Counted from the first letter of the stretch, positions 8,026 through 18,779 are shown. The stretch is DNA of 64,000 nt from Chitinophaga pinensis (GCF_007896845.1 NZ_VOHS01000013.1:1-64000); one strand, 5' to 3'. The notes: generated by a model not told the origin, from the sequence alone. Made by a program: numbers and translations.

Positions 8026-8973
8026 CTAGACCCTGCGGTGGCTATGAACGAACAGGTTTGTAATAGACCTGTTTTCGTGCATGTTCCGGATCGCTACTGC
8101 GAAGAGGTCGGCCACACTGATCACTTTGATCTTCGGGCTCTGCTGTTTCAGCGGAATGGTATCACAGATCACCAGTTCTTCCAGTACAGAATTAGTGATA
8201 TTGTCGAACGCTTTACCACTTAACACCGGATGCGTACAGAAAGCTCTTACACTTCTTGCCCCCTTCTCTTTCAGCAGGTTGGCCGCTTTGGTCAGTGTAC
8301 CTGCCGTATCGCAGATATCATCGATCAATACGATGTCCCTGTCCTTTACATCACCGATCACCACCATGGAGGCAATCTCATTTGCACGTTTACGGTGTTT
8401 GTCACAAATCACCATTTCAGCATTGAAATAGGACGCAACTTCCCTTACCCTATTGGTGCTACCTACGTCAGGGGACGCAAAGGTAAGGTTTTCCAGCTTC
8501 AAATTCTCGATATACGGGATGAATATTGCGGAACTATCAAGATGATCTACCGGAATATCAAAGAAGCCCTGGATCTGCGGAGCGTGTAAATCCATGGTTA
8601 TCACCCGATTAGCACCTGCAGAAGTCAACAGATTAGCCACCAGCTTAGACGCTATGGCTACCCTTGGCTTGTCCTTCCTGTCCTGTCTCGCGAAACCAAA
8701 ATATGGAATTACAGCAGTGATGTAACCTGCAGATGCCCTTTTAGCGGCATCTATCATCATCAACAGTTCCATCAGATTGTCAGATGGAGCGTTGGTGCTC
8801 TGTATCAGGAAAACATAATCACCACGGATACTTTCCATGTAGATCGGCTGGAACTCGCCATCGCTGAATTTCTGTATGGTCAGTTTACCCAGACCATTAC
8901 CGTAACGCTTTGCAATTTTTTCTGCAAGAGCCGTGTTACTGTTCCCTGTGAAAATTTTTACTGATGGTTGCAT
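8026..8973 (-). CDS. prs: ribose-phosphate pyrophosphokinase
   Basis: 315 residues, full length for class I PRPP synthetase. It has the flexible catalytic segment PYFGFARQDRK and the PRPP-binding loop DRDIVLIDDICDTAGT. It makes PRPP from ribose-5-phosphate and ATP for nucleotide, His and Trp synthesis. First gene of a prs-rplY unit on the minus strand. Confidence 0.97.
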   Translation of the reverse strand: MQPSVKIFTGNSNTALAEKIAKRYGNGLGKLTIQKFSDGEFQPIYMESIRGDYVFLIQSTNAPSDNLMELLMMIDAAKRASAGYITAVIPYFGFARQDRKDKPRVAIASKLVANLLTSAGANRVITMDLHAPQIQGFFDIPVDHLDSSAIFIPYIENLKLENLTFASPDVGSTNRVREVASYFNAEMVICDKHRKRANEIASMVVIGDVKDRDIVLIDDICDTAGTLTKAANLLKEKGARSVRAFCTHPVLSGKAFDNITNSVLEELVICDTIPLKQQSPKIKVISVADLFAVAIRNMHENRSITNLFVHSHRRV

Positions 8974-9186
8974 GGAATATTAAAGAGGTTGCAAAACTAT
9001 GCTTTTTGGAGTACGTATTCTGTATTTTTTTAGGCAATCCGCAATACCGCAAATGCCCGGCTTTTTTGCGAATCAGATAACACACTTATTCACAGTCCCT
9101 TACACGCGCATTCCCTTAGAATCTTATAAAAAGAAGACTAATTTAAAATAAATTGAGAGAAGATAAAAAAACTGAGTGGGAAGGGA

Positions 9187-9194
9187 TATATTTG
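9187..9194 (+). promoter_or_regulatory. -7 promoter box of radC
   Basis: TATATTTG matches TAnnTTTG and lies 17 bases before ATG 9212. It rules out the further upstream in-frame start at 9176. Confidence 0.5.
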
Positions 9195-9211
9195 CTAATA
9201 TTTTTAGCAAA

Positions 9212-9925
9212 ATGGAAGGAACAGTTAATCCGGTAAGTGCACATGTTGCCATCAAAAACTGGCCAGAAGATGACCAGCCTCGCGAAAAACTGATCAACAA
9301 AGGAACACATGCATTAAGCGATGCAGAGTTACTTGCCATACTGTTGAATGATGGCTATAAACAAAAATCCGCCCTTACGCTTGCGCAGGAAGTACTACGT
9401 TCTGCCTCCAATAATCTGGGAGAAATGGGCAAGCTCACACTGGAACAGCTGAAAAAGATACAGGGTATCGGCACCGCCAAAGCCACCAAAATTATCGCCG
9501 CCATGGAACTGGCCCGCCGCCGTCAGGCAGGCTATATGCACCAGAAAAGAACGATCCGGCAAGGCCGGGATGCTGCCTTGTATTTTAAACCCTTGCTCGG
9601 AGACGCCCTCCTTGAATCCTTTCATGTGCTTTATCTCAATCACGCCTCCCGGGTATTGCAGCACCGCTGTATCAGCATCGGAGGTATTACCGGCACCATC
9701 GTCGATCCTAAAGTCATTTTCCGGGAGGCACTCGAACTGGGCGCTACCCAGATCATCCTTTGCCACAATCACCCCTCCGGCAACCTCCGCCCCAGTACCG
9801 CTGATATTCAGATCACCGAAAAACTCAAAGCAGCAGGACGCCTGCTTGACATCAGCGTACTCGACCACATCATTGTCTCCGAAGCCGGCTATTGCAGTAT
9901 GGTAGAAGATGGGTTCATTATATAA
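9212..9925 (+). CDS. radC: RadC/JAB-domain DNA repair protein
   Basis: A 237-residue protein with an N-terminal helix-hairpin-helix region (LKKIQGIGTAKATKI) and a C-terminal JAMM metalloprotease-like domain, HNHPSG at 185-190 with D198 completing H-x-H-x10-D. A link to DNA repair is historical; the biochemical role of RadC proteins is still unclear. The start at 9212 is chosen from the promoter box and the family N-terminus. This is the stand-alone house-keeping form, not the short copy seen in mobile islands. Confidence 0.95.
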   Translation: MEGTVNPVSAHVAIKNWPEDDQPREKLINKGTHALSDAELLAILLNDGYKQKSALTLAQEVLRSASNNLGEMGKLTLEQLKKIQGIGTAKATKIIAAMELARRRQAGYMHQKRTIRQGRDAALYFKPLLGDALLESFHVLYLNHASRVLQHRCISIGGITGTIVDPKVIFREALELGATQIILCHNHPSGNLRPSTADIQITEKLKAAGRLLDISVLDHIIVSEAGYCSMVEDGFII

Positions 9926-9987
9926 CATTTGGATTTAATACCCCCTTTTTCCTTACATTCGCAATTATTTTATTATCAAATAGTAAC

Positions 9988-10968
9988 ATGCTCAAGATAG
10001 GCATCTTCGGAGTGGGGCACCTGGGGAAGATACATCTCTCCCAATGGGCCGCAATGAAAGACGTAGAAATAGTTGGTTTTTTCGATCCCAGCAATGCCAA
10101 CGCCGAAAGCGTAGCTCAATACAAGATTCCACGATTCGATTCTGCAGAAGAACTGATCCAGGCATCCGACGCAATTGATATCATCGCACCAACCACCCAT
10201 CACTTTAAAATCTGTGAACAGGCTATCCGTAACGGAAAACACATTTTCGTGGAAAAGCCAATGACCAATACCATGGATGAGGCCAAAACACTGGTGAAAC
10301 TGGTGGAAGAAGCCAATATTAAATTCCAGGTAGGTCACGTGGAACGTTTCAATCCTGCATTCCTTGCACTGAAAGGTCACACGCTGAAACCAATGTTCAT
10401 CGAAGTACACCGCCTCGCAGAATTCAATCCGCGTGGTACCGATGTAAGCGTGATCCTTGACCTGATGATACACGATATCGACATCGTACTGAGCATTGTA
10501 CAATCTACTATCAACAGAATATCCGCCAGCGGCGTAGCCGTAATGAGCGATACTCCTGATATTGCCAACGTACGTATCGAATTCCATAACGGCTGCGTGG
10601 CTAACCTGACCTCCAGCCGTATCTCCCTGAAAAAGATGCGTAAAATGAGGCTGTTCCAGAAAGACGCCTACATCGGCATCGACTTTCTGGATAAAAAGAC
10701 AGAGATCATCAAATTGAAAACACCGGAAGACGAAGGTTTATTCACACTGGATATCGATACGAATTCAGGTAAGAAAACCATCGCTATCGATAACCCGGAA
10801 ATCAAGCAGACCAATGCCATCCGCATGGAACTCGAACTGTTCCGCGATAGCATCCTGCACAATAAACCGGTACCGGTGAATGCCATTGATGGCCTGCAGG
10901 CAATGGAAGTTGCTCACCAGATACTGGCAAAAATCCAAAAGAGCCTGTCACCAGACACCGCTCAGTAA
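9988..10968 (+). CDS. Gfo/Idh/MocA-family oxidoreductase
   Basis: 326 residues. An N-terminal Rossmann fold (MLKIGIFGVGHLGKIHLSQW), the HIFVEKPMT signature near residue 91 and QVGHVERFNPAF in the C-terminal domain identify the family. These enzymes oxidise or reduce sugars and related substrates with NAD(P); related Bacteroidota genes are often near lipopolysaccharide functions, but the substrate is unknown here. The frame extends 32 codons upstream into the end of radC, yet ATG 9988 begins the conserved fold. It converges on ispD with an 11-bp gap and no clear terminator. Confidence 0.9.
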   Translation: MLKIGIFGVGHLGKIHLSQWAAMKDVEIVGFFDPSNANAESVAQYKIPRFDSAEELIQASDAIDIIAPTTHHFKICEQAIRNGKHIFVEKPMTNTMDEAKTLVKLVEEANIKFQVGHVERFNPAFLALKGHTLKPMFIEVHRLAEFNPRGTDVSVILDLMIHDIDIVLSIVQSTINRISASGVAVMSDTPDIANVRIEFHNGCVANLTSSRISLKKMRKMRLFQKDAYIGIDFLDKKTEIIKLKTPEDEGLFTLDIDTNSGKKTIAIDNPEIKQTNAIRMELELFRDSILHNKPVPVNAIDGLQAMEVAHQILAKIQKSLSPDTAQ

Positions 10969-10979
10969 AAATATTCAGC

Positions 10980-11660
10980 TTAATTTCTTTCTTTCAATAG
11001 CGCGCTCGCAATGGTCAGATCCAGCGGGCGCGTTATTTTTATATTGGCTTCCTCTCCCGGTACCAGATGTACACGGTGCCCCTGCCGCTCTACAACGGTT
11101 GCCTCATCCGTAAACAATGGATCATAGGGTAATGAAAAGGCAGGCAAAAGCCACTCTGATAAGAATGTTTGCGGGGTTTGTATAATCTTAAACTGTTCAC
11201 GGTCCACCGCCTTGTTCCCCTCTCCTTCCAACTGCCTGATACTATCTTTCATATCGATCACCGGAATGGCACTCCCCTTTTCAAGGGCCGCCTCATAACA
11301 GGAACGGATCAGCGCTGTGCTGATCAGCGGACGAACACCGTCGTGTACAAACACAACAGCCGGGGTCTTCACTTCATGCAGGCCATTCTTTACAGAATGA
11401 AAGCGGGTCTCCCCTCCTTTCACCAATGTAACGGCAGCGCCTGTATTAAAATCATGCAGCCATGGTTTTACGTAATCAAAATGCGCTTCCGGTAATACCA
11501 GCACAATATGTATATCAGGGAATGCACTGGCAAATGCATTCACCGTATGCCATAATACAGGCTTACCTGAAAGTTCCAGAAATTGCTTGGGCACGGCACT
11601 CCCCATACGTGTGCCTGATCCGCCGGCTACAATGATCGCTATCTTTTTACGCTGTTCCAT
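10980..11660 (-). CDS. ispD: 2-C-methyl-D-erythritol 4-phosphate cytidylyltransferase
   Basis: 226 residues. The nucleotide-binding loop AGGSGTRMG (12-20) with PKQF, FVHDGVRPL and ITRPLDLTIA define IspD. It converts MEP and CTP to CDP-ME in the non-mevalonate isoprenoid pathway. It follows queA on the minus strand, separated by a hairpin at 11679-11705. No ispF is adjacent. Confidence 0.96.
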   Translation of the reverse strand: MEQRKKIAIIVAGGSGTRMGSAVPKQFLELSGKPVLWHTVNAFASAFPDIHIVLVLPEAHFDYVKPWLHDFNTGAAVTLVKGGETRFHSVKNGLHEVKTPAVVFVHDGVRPLISTALIRSCYEAALEKGSAIPVIDMKDSIRQLEGEGNKAVDREQFKIIQTPQTFLSEWLLPAFSLPYDPLFTDEATVVERQGHRVHLVPGEEANIKITRPLDLTIASALLKERN

Positions 11661-11678
11661 ATGGCCTTACATAAATAG

Positions 11679-11705
11679 TCCTGTCCCGCATAATACGGAA
11701 CAGGA
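11679..11705 (-). terminator. hairpin between queA and ispD
   Basis: GTCCTGTCCCG (11679-11689) pairs with the arm ending at 11705, with one bulge. The U tract is weak (ACTATTTATG), so it may attenuate rather than stop transcription into ispD. Confidence 0.45.
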
Positions 11706-11733
11706 CCTTTTCGAATAGTTTTTTTTCTGCTTA

Positions 11734-12783
11734 TCAGATGATCAGCATTGCATCACCATAGCTGAAGAAACGGTATTTCTCCTTAATAGCCTGCTGATAT
11801 GCTTCCATCACCAGATCATAACCTGCAAAAGCGCATACCATGATCAGGAGGCTCGTTTTAGGCAGGTGGAAGTTAGTAACCAGAGCGTTTGGAATTGCAA
11901 AATCATAAGGAGGGTGGATAAAGGTATTTGTCCATCCTTCTGCTGCTTTCAGCAGGTTCTGTGCAGTCACGGAAGACTCCACCGCTCTCACGGTAGTAGT
12001 ACCGATCGCACAAACCTTACGGTTCTCTTCTTTCGCCTTGTTCACCACTTTCACGGCATACTCGTCAATGTTGAAGTACTCAGCATCCATCTTGTGTTTG
12101 CTCAGATCTTCTACCTCGATAGGACGGAATGTGCCTAAACCGGTGTGCAGGGTAACTTCTGCGAATTTAACACCCTTGATCTCGAGGCGTTTGATCAGTT
12201 CACGGCTGAAGTGCAGACCAGCAGTCGGAGCTGCAACGGCGCCTTCATGTTTCGCGTAAACTGTCTGATAACGCTCTTTATCCTCTTCTTCAGGCTTACG
12301 CTTAATGTATTTAGGCAGCGGTGTCTCACCCAGGGTGTCCAGTACCTGCTTAAATTCATTGTCATCACCCTCAAACAGGAAGCGGATCGTACGACCACGG
12401 GAAGTAGTGTTATCAATCACTTCTGCTACCAGCGATTCATCATCGCCAAAGTATAATTTGTTACCCACCCTGATCTTACGGGCAGGATCTACGATTACAT
12501 CCCACAAGCGGTTCTGCTTGTTCAGCTCACGGAGCAGGAATACTTCAATCTTTGCACCAGTCTTCTCCTTACGGCCGTATAAACGGGCAGGGAATACCTT
12601 GGTGTTGTTCACCACCATTACATCCTTATCATTGAAGTAGTTGATGATATCACGGAACACCTTGTGCTCAATTTTGCCGGTGGCACGGTTTACCACCATC
12701 AAACGTGCTTCATCTCTAGTCTTGGAAGGGTGCTGCGCAATCAGATTTAAAGGAAGATCGAATCTAAACTGTGATAGTTTCAT
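11734..12783 (-). CDS. queA: S-adenosylmethionine:tRNA ribosyltransferase-isomerase
   Basis: 349 residues, full length. It begins [20 protein letters not shown] and has [20 protein letters not shown] [13 protein letters not shown] and [10 protein letters not shown](I)M motifs of QueA. It transfers the ribosyl part of SAM to preQ1 in tRNA, giving epoxyqueuosine. No other queuosine gene is in the window. Confidence 0.97.
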   Translation of the reverse strand: MKLSQFRFDLPLNLIAQHPSKTRDEARLMVVNRATGKIEHKVFRDIINYFNDKDVMVVNNTKVFPARLYGRKEKTGAKIEVFLLRELNKQNRLWDVIVDPARKIRVGNKLYFGDDESLVAEVIDNTTSRGRTIRFLFEGDDNEFKQVLDTLGETPLPKYIKRKPEEEDKERYQTVYAKHEGAVAAPTAGLHFSRELIKRLEIKGVKFAEVTLHTGLGTFRPIEVEDLSKHKMDAEYFNIDEYAVKVVNKAKEENRKVCAIGTTTVRAVESSVTAQNLLKAAEGWTNTFIHPPYDFAIPNALVTNFHLPKTSLLIMVCAFAGYDLVMEAYQQAIKEKYRFFSYGDAMLII

Positions 12784-12874
12784 ATTACGGTATGAATGAA
12801 TTTTAAGGCTGCAAAAGTATTGATTATTATGGACTCTATCAAAAGAGATTATCTATACATTATCGAACACTAAG

Positions 12875-14626
12875 TTACACATAAATATTTTTCGGTATAG
12901 AATTAATTAGCTGTCTGGTATACTCACTTTTAGGCTGCTCATACACTTCAGCGGCCGGTCCCGCTTCCTCAATCTGCCCCCGGTTCATCACCATCATCCG
13001 GTCACTGATAAAACGTACCACCGACAGATCATGGGAAATAAATATACTGGTAAATCCAAACTCCTCCCTCAGCTGCATCAACAGATTCAAAACCTGTGCC
13101 TGAATACTCACATCCAGTGCTGCAACAGATTCATCACAGATAATAAACGACGGATCCAGCGCCAACGCCCGTGCAATGACAATACGCTGCCTTTGTCCGC
13201 CGGAAAACTCATGTGGATAACGATTGTAATGCTCCGGCAACAGATTCACCTTCGCCAGCAGCTCCCTCACCCGCTCTCTTCTCCCCTGCTCCGTACCATA
13301 TAACCCATGTACTTTCATCGGCTCTTCAATTGCACGGCCAATCGTCATTCGCGGGTTCAACGAAGAATAAGGATCCTGAAAAATGATCTGAATATCCTTC
13401 CGCAGGTCCCTCAGGTCTCCCGCAGGTAATGCAGTAATATCCTTCCCCTTGTAAAAGATACTGCCGGATGTTGGCTCCGCCAGTCTTAACAAAGTCCTTC
13501 CCAGCGTAGTTTTTCCACATCCGGATTCCCCTACAAGTCCCATTGTTTCCCCTTCCCTGATATCGAAACTAACGCCATTAACAGCCTTCGTCCAGGAAAG
13601 GACCTTGCCAAAAATGTTCTTTCTGGCGGGAAACCATGTATGCAGATCTTTTACTTCCAGTAAAGGCGGCCGCTGCATCAACAGCGCTTCCCTGCCGGCA
13701 ATCAGCTCCTGCGGCACCTCCAGACTATGCACAAATGCCTTCACCTCCTGCGCTTTCTCCACGATCTCCCCCTGCGGGTCTATTTCCATGAAATCGCGGG
13801 TAACCGGCAAACGAAACAGCCGTTTGTCCAATGGCGGACGACAAGCCAGCAATCCCTTTGTATAAGGATGCTGCGGATGGGTGAACAGTTGTGCTACGCT
13901 TCCTTCCTCGACAATCCGGCCCTTATACATGACCGCTACCCTGTCCGCTATCTCTGCAATCACCCCGAGGTCATGGGTAATAAAGATCACACTCATGCCC
14001 GTCTGCTTCTGCAGATCTTTCAGCAGCTCAAGAATCGTCTTTTGTACAGTAACATCTAATGCAGTGGTGGGTTCGTCAGCAATGAGCAAACGGGGCTGAC
14101 AACTGATAGCCATGGCAATCATGACCCTTTGTTTCTGTCCGCCGGAAAGTTGATGCGGATACCTGTCCATTATCAGTTCCGGATCTGGCAGACGTACCTG
14201 TTTGAACAATGCCAGGGTTTGCAGTCTGGCTGCCTCCCTGTTCATCCCTCTTTTATGGAGTAAGAGTGCTTCCATCACCTGATGCCCACAGGTATGCAGC
14301 GGATTCAGGGATGTCATTGGTTCCTGAAAGATCATGGCAATCTCGTTGCCACGCCACGAACGCAATTCATTTTCAGATAAACGGGCAATATCCGTTACGG
14401 GCATTTTACTGCCTGACAGATGATATTGCAGACTGCCTCCGGTTATCCGGCCGGGATGCTGCAACAGCCGCATCAAAGAGAGTGCTGTTACTGATTTTCC
14501 TGAACCGGATTCTCCGACAATACCGACGATCTCACCGGGCATTATGTCCAGCGAAATACCATTGACAGCATGCGTGCTGCCGAATGAAACCATCAGGTCA
14601 CGGATGGATAAAAGTGGCTGCTGCAT
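12875..14626 (-). CDS. peptide ABC transporter ATP-binding protein, two fused ATPase domains
   Basis: 583 residues with two complete ABC cassettes. The first has Walker A GESGSGKS (38-45), [10 protein letters not shown] and [12 protein letters not shown]; the second has GESGCGKT (near 362), [10 protein letters not shown] and [12 protein letters not shown]. Each is followed by an oligopeptide-type C-terminal region ([16 protein letters not shown]). This is the DppD-DppF/GsiA/YejF fused type. The matching permeases and binding protein are not in the window, so substrate is unknown. In the second domain the Walker B glutamate is kept. Confidence 0.93.
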   Translation of the reverse strand: MQQPLLSIRDLMVSFGSTHAVNGISLDIMPGEIVGIVGESGSGKSVTALSLMRLLQHPGRITGGSLQYHLSGSKMPVTDIARLSENELRSWRGNEIAMIFQEPMTSLNPLHTCGHQVMEALLLHKRGMNREAARLQTLALFKQVRLPDPELIMDRYPHQLSGGQKQRVMIAMAISCQPRLLIADEPTTALDVTVQKTILELLKDLQKQTGMSVIFITHDLGVIAEIADRVAVMYKGRIVEEGSVAQLFTHPQHPYTKGLLACRPPLDKRLFRLPVTRDFMEIDPQGEIVEKAQEVKAFVHSLEVPQELIAGREALLMQRPPLLEVKDLHTWFPARKNIFGKVLSWTKAVNGVSFDIREGETMGLVGESGCGKTTLGRTLLRLAEPTSGSIFYKGKDITALPAGDLRDLRKDIQIIFQDPYSSLNPRMTIGRAIEEPMKVHGLYGTEQGRRERVRELLAKVNLLPEHYNRYPHEFSGGQRQRIVIARALALDPSFIICDESVAALDVSIQAQVLNLLMQLREEFGFTSIFISHDLSVVRFISDRMMVMNRGQIEEAGPAAEVYEQPKSEYTRQLINSIPKNIYV

Positions 14627-14644
14627 ATTGAGGAACAGACGGCT

Positions 14645-15415
14645 TTAAAACAGCAGGTGTTTTACTGTCTGGTGACTATTGATCAGGTTTTTCAGTGAAT
14701 CGATACCGATACGGATATGTCTTTCCACATACTCTGTTGTCACTCTGCGATCACTGTCTTCTGTCTTCACACCTTCAGGGATCATTGGCTGATCTGATAC
14801 GAGCAGCAATGCACCGGTAGGTATTTTGTTAAAGAAGCCCACAGAGAAAATAGTGGCTGTTTCCATATCGATCGCCATTGCTCTGATTCTTTCGAGATAG
14901 CGCTTGAATTCCACATCATGCTCCCATACACGACGGTTCGTACTGTAACAGGTACCTGTCCAGTAATCGCAACCATATTCACGGATAGTGGTGGATATTA
15001 CTTTCTGCAAAGCAAATGACGGCAGGGCCGGAACTTCAGCAGGAAAATAGTCGTTGGAAGTACCCTCACCACGGATCGCAGCGATAGGCAATATGAGATC
15101 ACCGATGTTATTCTTCTTTTTCAGACCACCGCATTTTCCAAGGAAAAGTACCGCCTTGGGATGAATTGCACTGAGTAAGTCCATCACAGTTGCAGCACCC
15201 GGACTTCCCATACCAAAATTGATGATCGTAATGTCATCTGCAGTAGCACATTGCATAGGACGGCCTTCACCTACGATAGTGGTGTTATGCCATTCTGCGA
15301 AATAATTAAGGTAGTTGCTGAAGTTGGTGAGCAGGATATGAGAACCGAAATTCTCCAATTTTTCTCCGGTGTAGCGGGGGAGCCAGTTAGCTACAATTTC
15401 TTCTTTTGTCTTCAT
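14645..15415 (-). CDS. amn: AMP nucleosidase
   Basis: 256 residues, the short Bacteroidota form of Amn. It carries MQCATADDITIINFGMGSPGAATVMDLL and AMDMETATIFSVGFF-type motifs (here AIDMETATIFSVGFF) of the purine nucleoside phosphorylase fold. It hydrolyses AMP to adenine and ribose-5-phosphate. The frame extends to 15460, but ATG 15415 (MKTKEEIV) matches the family. It lies 18 bp upstream of the fused ABC ATPase gene on the same strand. Confidence 0.93.
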   Translation of the reverse strand: MKTKEEIVANWLPRYTGEKLENFGSHILLTNFSNYLNYFAEWHNTTIVGEGRPMQCATADDITIINFGMGSPGAATVMDLLSAIHPKAVLFLGKCGGLKKKNNIGDLILPIAAIRGEGTSNDYFPAEVPALPSFALQKVISTTIREYGCDYWTGTCYSTNRRVWEHDVEFKRYLERIRAMAIDMETATIFSVGFFNKIPTGALLLVSDQPMIPEGVKTEDSDRRVTTEYVERHIRIGIDSLKNLINSHQTVKHLLF

Positions 15416-15530
15416 AGCCTTTTGACAAACGAATATACAGAAAAAACTCTGAAGTCCCATGTCACTGGCCCTGTAATACCTTTGGTATAAGCGGAAAAGG
15501 ACGTTAAATCTTTGTTATGCCCCTCATCCC

Positions 15531-15609
15531 ATACTTATACTATACTCATCTTACGCTAATGCTACGTTCAAAAGGTAGCATTAGCGTAAGATGAGTATAG
15601 TATAAGTAT
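15531..15609. repeat. perfect 35-bp inverted repeat with 9-nt loop
   Basis: Arms 15531-15565 and 15575-15609 are exact reverse complements around GTTCAAAAG. The outer part is built of TATACT/AGTATA units, the inner part contains TTACGCTAATGC. No T run follows, so it is not a normal terminator. It lies between divergent amn and the HsdR-N-like gene. Confidence 0.9.
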
Positions 15610-15653
15610 AGTATAACTACTATAATACTATCGGCTTAGTACCAGACTATAAA

Positions 15654-15661
15654 TATCTTTG
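15654..15661 (+). promoter_or_regulatory. -7 promoter box of the HsdR-N-like gene
   Basis: TATCTTTG matches TAnnTTTG and ends four bases before ATG 15666, again implying a leaderless transcript. Confidence 0.55.
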
Positions 15662-15665
15662 CGGC

Positions 15666-16109
15666 ATGATCGCAATCGAATTTCCCACCCCTGATTTCAA
15701 AATTGTAAAGGAGAATGATAAAACACTCATTTTCGACCGGTTCCGGAAGCGATATGTCATATTAACCCCGGAGGAATGGGTGCGGCAGAACTTTCTTAAT
15801 TATCTGGTGAAAACATTGGGTTATCAGGCCTCCCTGATAGGTGTGGAAAAGGAAATTTACCTCGGAGAGCTGAAAAAACGATGTGATATCGTTGTGTATA
15901 ACAGGGCAATGCAACCATGGATGATCATCGAATGTAAGGAGATGGAGGTACAGTTAACACAGGCTGTATTAGAGCAGATTATACGTTATCATATGGTGTT
16001 GCCGGCAGCCTTTCTGGTGATCACCAATGGGGTGAATACCTTCTGTTGTCAGCATATGGTGGCCGAACAGGAATGGCAGTTCATTTCGCAGTTACCTGCT
16101 CATTTATAA
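15666..16109 (+). CDS. type I restriction enzyme R N-terminal-like domain protein
   Basis: 147 residues, whole protein made of an HSDR_N-type nuclease fold. Candidate catalytic residues of the PD-(D/E)xK type are E in GVEKEIYLG, D in RCDIVVYN and the ExK in WMIIECKEMEV. Such short stand-alone proteins are common in Bacteroidota next to core genes, and no HsdM, HsdS or helicase part is present, so a classical restriction role is unlikely. Function is unknown. It is preceded by the long inverted repeat and its own promoter box. Confidence 0.85.
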   Translation: MIAIEFPTPDFKIVKENDKTLIFDRFRKRYVILTPEEWVRQNFLNYLVKTLGYQASLIGVEKEIYLGELKKRCDIVVYNRAMQPWMIIECKEMEVQLTQAVLEQIIRYHMVLPAAFLVITNGVNTFCCQHMVAEQEWQFISQLPAHL

Positions 16110-16268
16110 TACTATTTTCACACGTCTTTAAAAAGCGCCTTTTCCGGGCAGATAAATCCGCCTGACACCGCTATAAAAGGGGACGTTGACATACTGCACA
16201 CCCGGAGATAAGGTGGACATGAGGTGGACATGATCCGTCAATAACAGGGAGAATATAGTATAATATAT

Positions 16269-16295
16269 AAGGGGATACCGGCTGGTATCCCCTTT
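16269..16295. terminator. bidirectional terminator
   Basis: GGGGATACC (16271-16279) pairs with GGTATCCCC (16284-16292), loop GGCT. It lies between two convergent genes; U tracts are short on both sides. Confidence 0.65.
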
Positions 16296-16320
16296 CTAAA
16301 ACAATTATGTGAAGCAGATA

Positions 16321-17739
16321 TCAAGGGAAGATACCCAGCTGATCGTAAGCAGCACCTACTTTATCAATAGCACATACATAAGCAGCAGTACGCATGTCAT
16401 GGATGTCCTTGTGGTTCATCATGATGGTACGTACTTCATGTAATGCGGCGTGCATGGTTTCTTCCAGACCGGAATATACCAGATCCACCTCGTCTGCACC
16501 ATGTGCAATGAACTTTCTTTCTCTGTCGGATACGGATTTACCGGTAAGGTCTTCGATCACGCTCAGGATGTGAATGTTCATATTTTCGTCAAAGCGTTTG
16601 CCCAGACGGCCATAACGTACGTGGCTAAGGTTTTTTAACCATTCGAAGTAAGAAACGGTTACACCACCTGCGTTCAGGAACATATCCGGTACAACGATCA
16701 CACCTTTCTGGTTCAGGATTTCGTCAGCTTCCGGTGTAATGGGACCGTTCGCTGCTTCACCGATGATCTTTGCCTTGATACGAGGGGCGTTTTCTTTATG
16801 AATGACATTTTCCAGTGCCGCAGGAATCAGGATATCACAATCCATTTCCAGACCTTCTGCATTGTTTTTCAATGTAGTAGCACCCGGGAAATTAACGATA
16901 GAACCTGTTTCATTTCTGTGTTTCAGTACTGCATCAGGGTCCATACCTTTATCGCTGTACAGCGCACCATCCCACTCAATCAGACCAACGATCACCGCGC
17001 CTGCTTCGTGGAAATATTTAGCAGCATGGTAACCCACGTTACCCATACCTTGTACAATCACTTTTTTGCCGATGATACCCGGTTCCAGACCGAGGCGCTG
17101 CATATCTTCTTTGATATTACACAGCTCCTGCAGACCGTAGAATACACCAAGACCGGTAGCTTCTTTACGGCCACGTACACCACCCTGAGAAACCGGTTTA
17201 CCGGTTACGCAACCGTAACCATCGATCTCTCCGGGACGGAGGCTCATGTAAGTATCGAGGATCCAGCTCATTTCCCTTTCGCCGGTACCATAATCCGGAG
17301 CAGGAACGTCTACGCCCGGGCCGATGAAGTTTTTCTTAACAAGTTCCGCAGTGTAACGGCGGGTGATGTTTTCTAACTGGAACGGGGAATAGTTACGTGG
17401 ATTGATCTTAATACCTCCTTTGGCGCCGCCAAAAGGAACGTTAACGATAGCGCATTTGTAGGTCATCAATGCTGCCAGGGCCATTACTTCGTCCTGATTT
17501 ACAGCATCGCTGAAACGGATACCACCTTTACAAGGCAGTTTGTGGTGAGAGTGCTGAACGCGGTAGGCTTCTATTACTTCGATCGTGTCACCTACGCGTA
17601 CCGGGAATTTCATACGGTACACGGCATTACAGGCTTTGATCTGTTCAAGAATGCCCTTTTCCCATTTCGTGAATTTTGCGGCTTTGTCAAAACTTCTTTC
17701 AACGCTCTGAAAGAAGTCATAATGTTGCTCTTGCGCCAT
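16321..17739 (-). CDS. gdhA: glutamate dehydrogenase (Glu/Leu/Phe/Val family)
   Basis: 472 residues. It shows the substrate region [55 protein letters not shown] and a Rossmann motif [15 protein letters not shown]. It interconverts glutamate and 2-oxoglutarate with ammonium. I chose ATG 17739; a TTG two codons upstream is possible. It lies 35 bp behind the ccmD-like gene on the same strand, so read-through from the ccm genes is likely. Confidence 0.95.
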   Translation of the reverse strand: MAQEQHYDFFQSVERSFDKAAKFTKWEKGILEQIKACNAVYRMKFPVRVGDTIEVIEAYRVQHSHHKLPCKGGIRFSDAVNQDEVMALAALMTYKCAIVNVPFGGAKGGIKINPRNYSPFQLENITRRYTAELVKKNFIGPGVDVPAPDYGTGEREMSWILDTYMSLRPGEIDGYGCVTGKPVSQGGVRGRKEATGLGVFYGLQELCNIKEDMQRLGLEPGIIGKKVIVQGMGNVGYHAAKYFHEAGAVIVGLIEWDGALYSDKGMDPDAVLKHRNETGSIVNFPGATTLKNNAEGLEMDCDILIPAALENVIHKENAPRIKAKIIGEAANGPITPEADEILNQKGVIVVPDMFLNAGGVTVSYFEWLKNLSHVRYGRLGKRFDENMNIHILSVIEDLTGKSVSDRERKFIAHGADEVDLVYSGLEETMHAALHEVRTIMMNHKDIHDMRTAAYVCAIDKVGAAYDQLGIFP

Positions 17740-17774
17740 AGACAATTGTTTTGGTAATATATATGTAGTTGGAC

Positions 17775-18029
17775 TTATTTGCCCTGCAAACTGTTCTCTC
17801 TTTGTTCCAGCTTGCTGATCTTTCTGTCCAGTGCTATTAAAAATATAACAATCCCGATAAAGATGATCAGCAGCACACCTACTATCACATAGATCTTGCC
17901 ATTGCTGCGAAAAAATTCGTTGACAGGTCCTGTCTCTGTATTCTGATTTTGATTTTCCTGCGCGTTTGCAAACAGGGAAATGAGTAACAGCAGACAGGTA
18001 CAGCAGAAAGAAAACGCTTTGTTGATCAT
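17775..18029 (-). CDS. CcmD-family small membrane protein
   Basis: 84 residues: an N-terminal hydrophobic signal ([17 protein letters not shown]), a second membrane helix ([22 protein letters not shown]) and a short charged tail ([11 protein letters not shown]). Its start overlaps the end of ccmC by four bases. Position and shape match the Bacteroidota CcmD-like protein, which is thought to assist CcmA/B/C in haem handling; sequence similarity to proteobacterial CcmD is weak. Confidence 0.8.
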   Translation of the reverse strand: MINKAFSFCCTCLLLLISLFANAQENQNQNTETGPVNEFFRSNGKIYVIVGVLLIIFIGIVIFLIALDRKISKLEQRENSLQGK

Positions 18030-18688
18030 TTAAAAATATTTTTTAGCTCTAATTTTTTGTACCGTACAAGCAGTGTGTAAATCCATACACTCAGCAGGGT
18101 CCAACCAATGAACGCCGGATAGAGTACCCATTTCATGTGGTTGTCGGTGTCACTGGATGCAAATCCAGGCGTGGTGGCGCTTCCAGGATGCAGGGAATCG
18201 ACCATGCGCGGGATGATATACGTTAAGGGAATCAACAAAGCAAATGCGAAAATGTTAAACACGGCTGAGATCCTCGCACGTTTGTCAATGTCTGGAATGG
18301 ACAAACGTAATACGAGATAAGCCATATAGATCATGAGTGCAACAGCCGTCAGCATCTGCTTGGGATCGCGGGTAAAGGAACCACCCCATGTATAGGTCGC
18401 CCACAATGTACCCGTGGCGAAGCCCAGGATGCCATAAAACACCCCTACACTCGCAGCAGAACTTGCATATGCATCTCTACGAAGATCGTATTTAGAAAGA
18501 TAGAGAACGGAATTGATCACGGAGATAGTGAACATGGTATACATGCATATCCACATGGGAACGTGAAAGAAAAGGCCGCGGGAAGATTGCCCGTTTGTGC
18601 CGATAATCGGTATCTCAACAGTAAATCCTGCGATGATAACGTATACGAGGATAATTACTGCTAGAGCTTTCCACCAATGCTTTGCCAT
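18026..18688 (-). CDS. ccmC: cytochrome c biogenesis protein CcmC/CcsA family
   Basis: 220 residues with six predicted membrane helices. The WWD-like haem-binding stretch is [18 protein letters not shown], and conserved His lies in FFHVPMW. CcmC carries haem to the periplasmic side for loading onto CcmE. It is flanked by ccmB and the ccmD-like gene in one direction. Confidence 0.93.
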   Translation of the reverse strand: MAKHWWKALAVIILVYVIIAGFTVEIPIIGTNGQSSRGLFFHVPMWICMYTMFTISVINSVLYLSKYDLRRDAYASSAASVGVFYGILGFATGTLWATYTWGGSFTRDPKQMLTAVALMIYMAYLVLRLSIPDIDKRARISAVFNIFAFALLIPLTYIIPRMVDSLHPGSATTPGFASSDTDNHMKWVLYPAFIGWTLLSVWIYTLLVRYKKLELKNIFK

Positions 18689-18779
18689 TTTAAACCAACT
18701 ATATTGGGGGCAAACCTACAGGTTTTATCACTAATCACAAAATTCAGTAACCTGTTTCCCATCATCCATACAACTGTTG

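Noticed and set aside
16211..16232. Tandem 11-bp repeat AGGTGGACATG twice
   Set aside because: Only two copies in a short gap between convergent genes; no function suggested.
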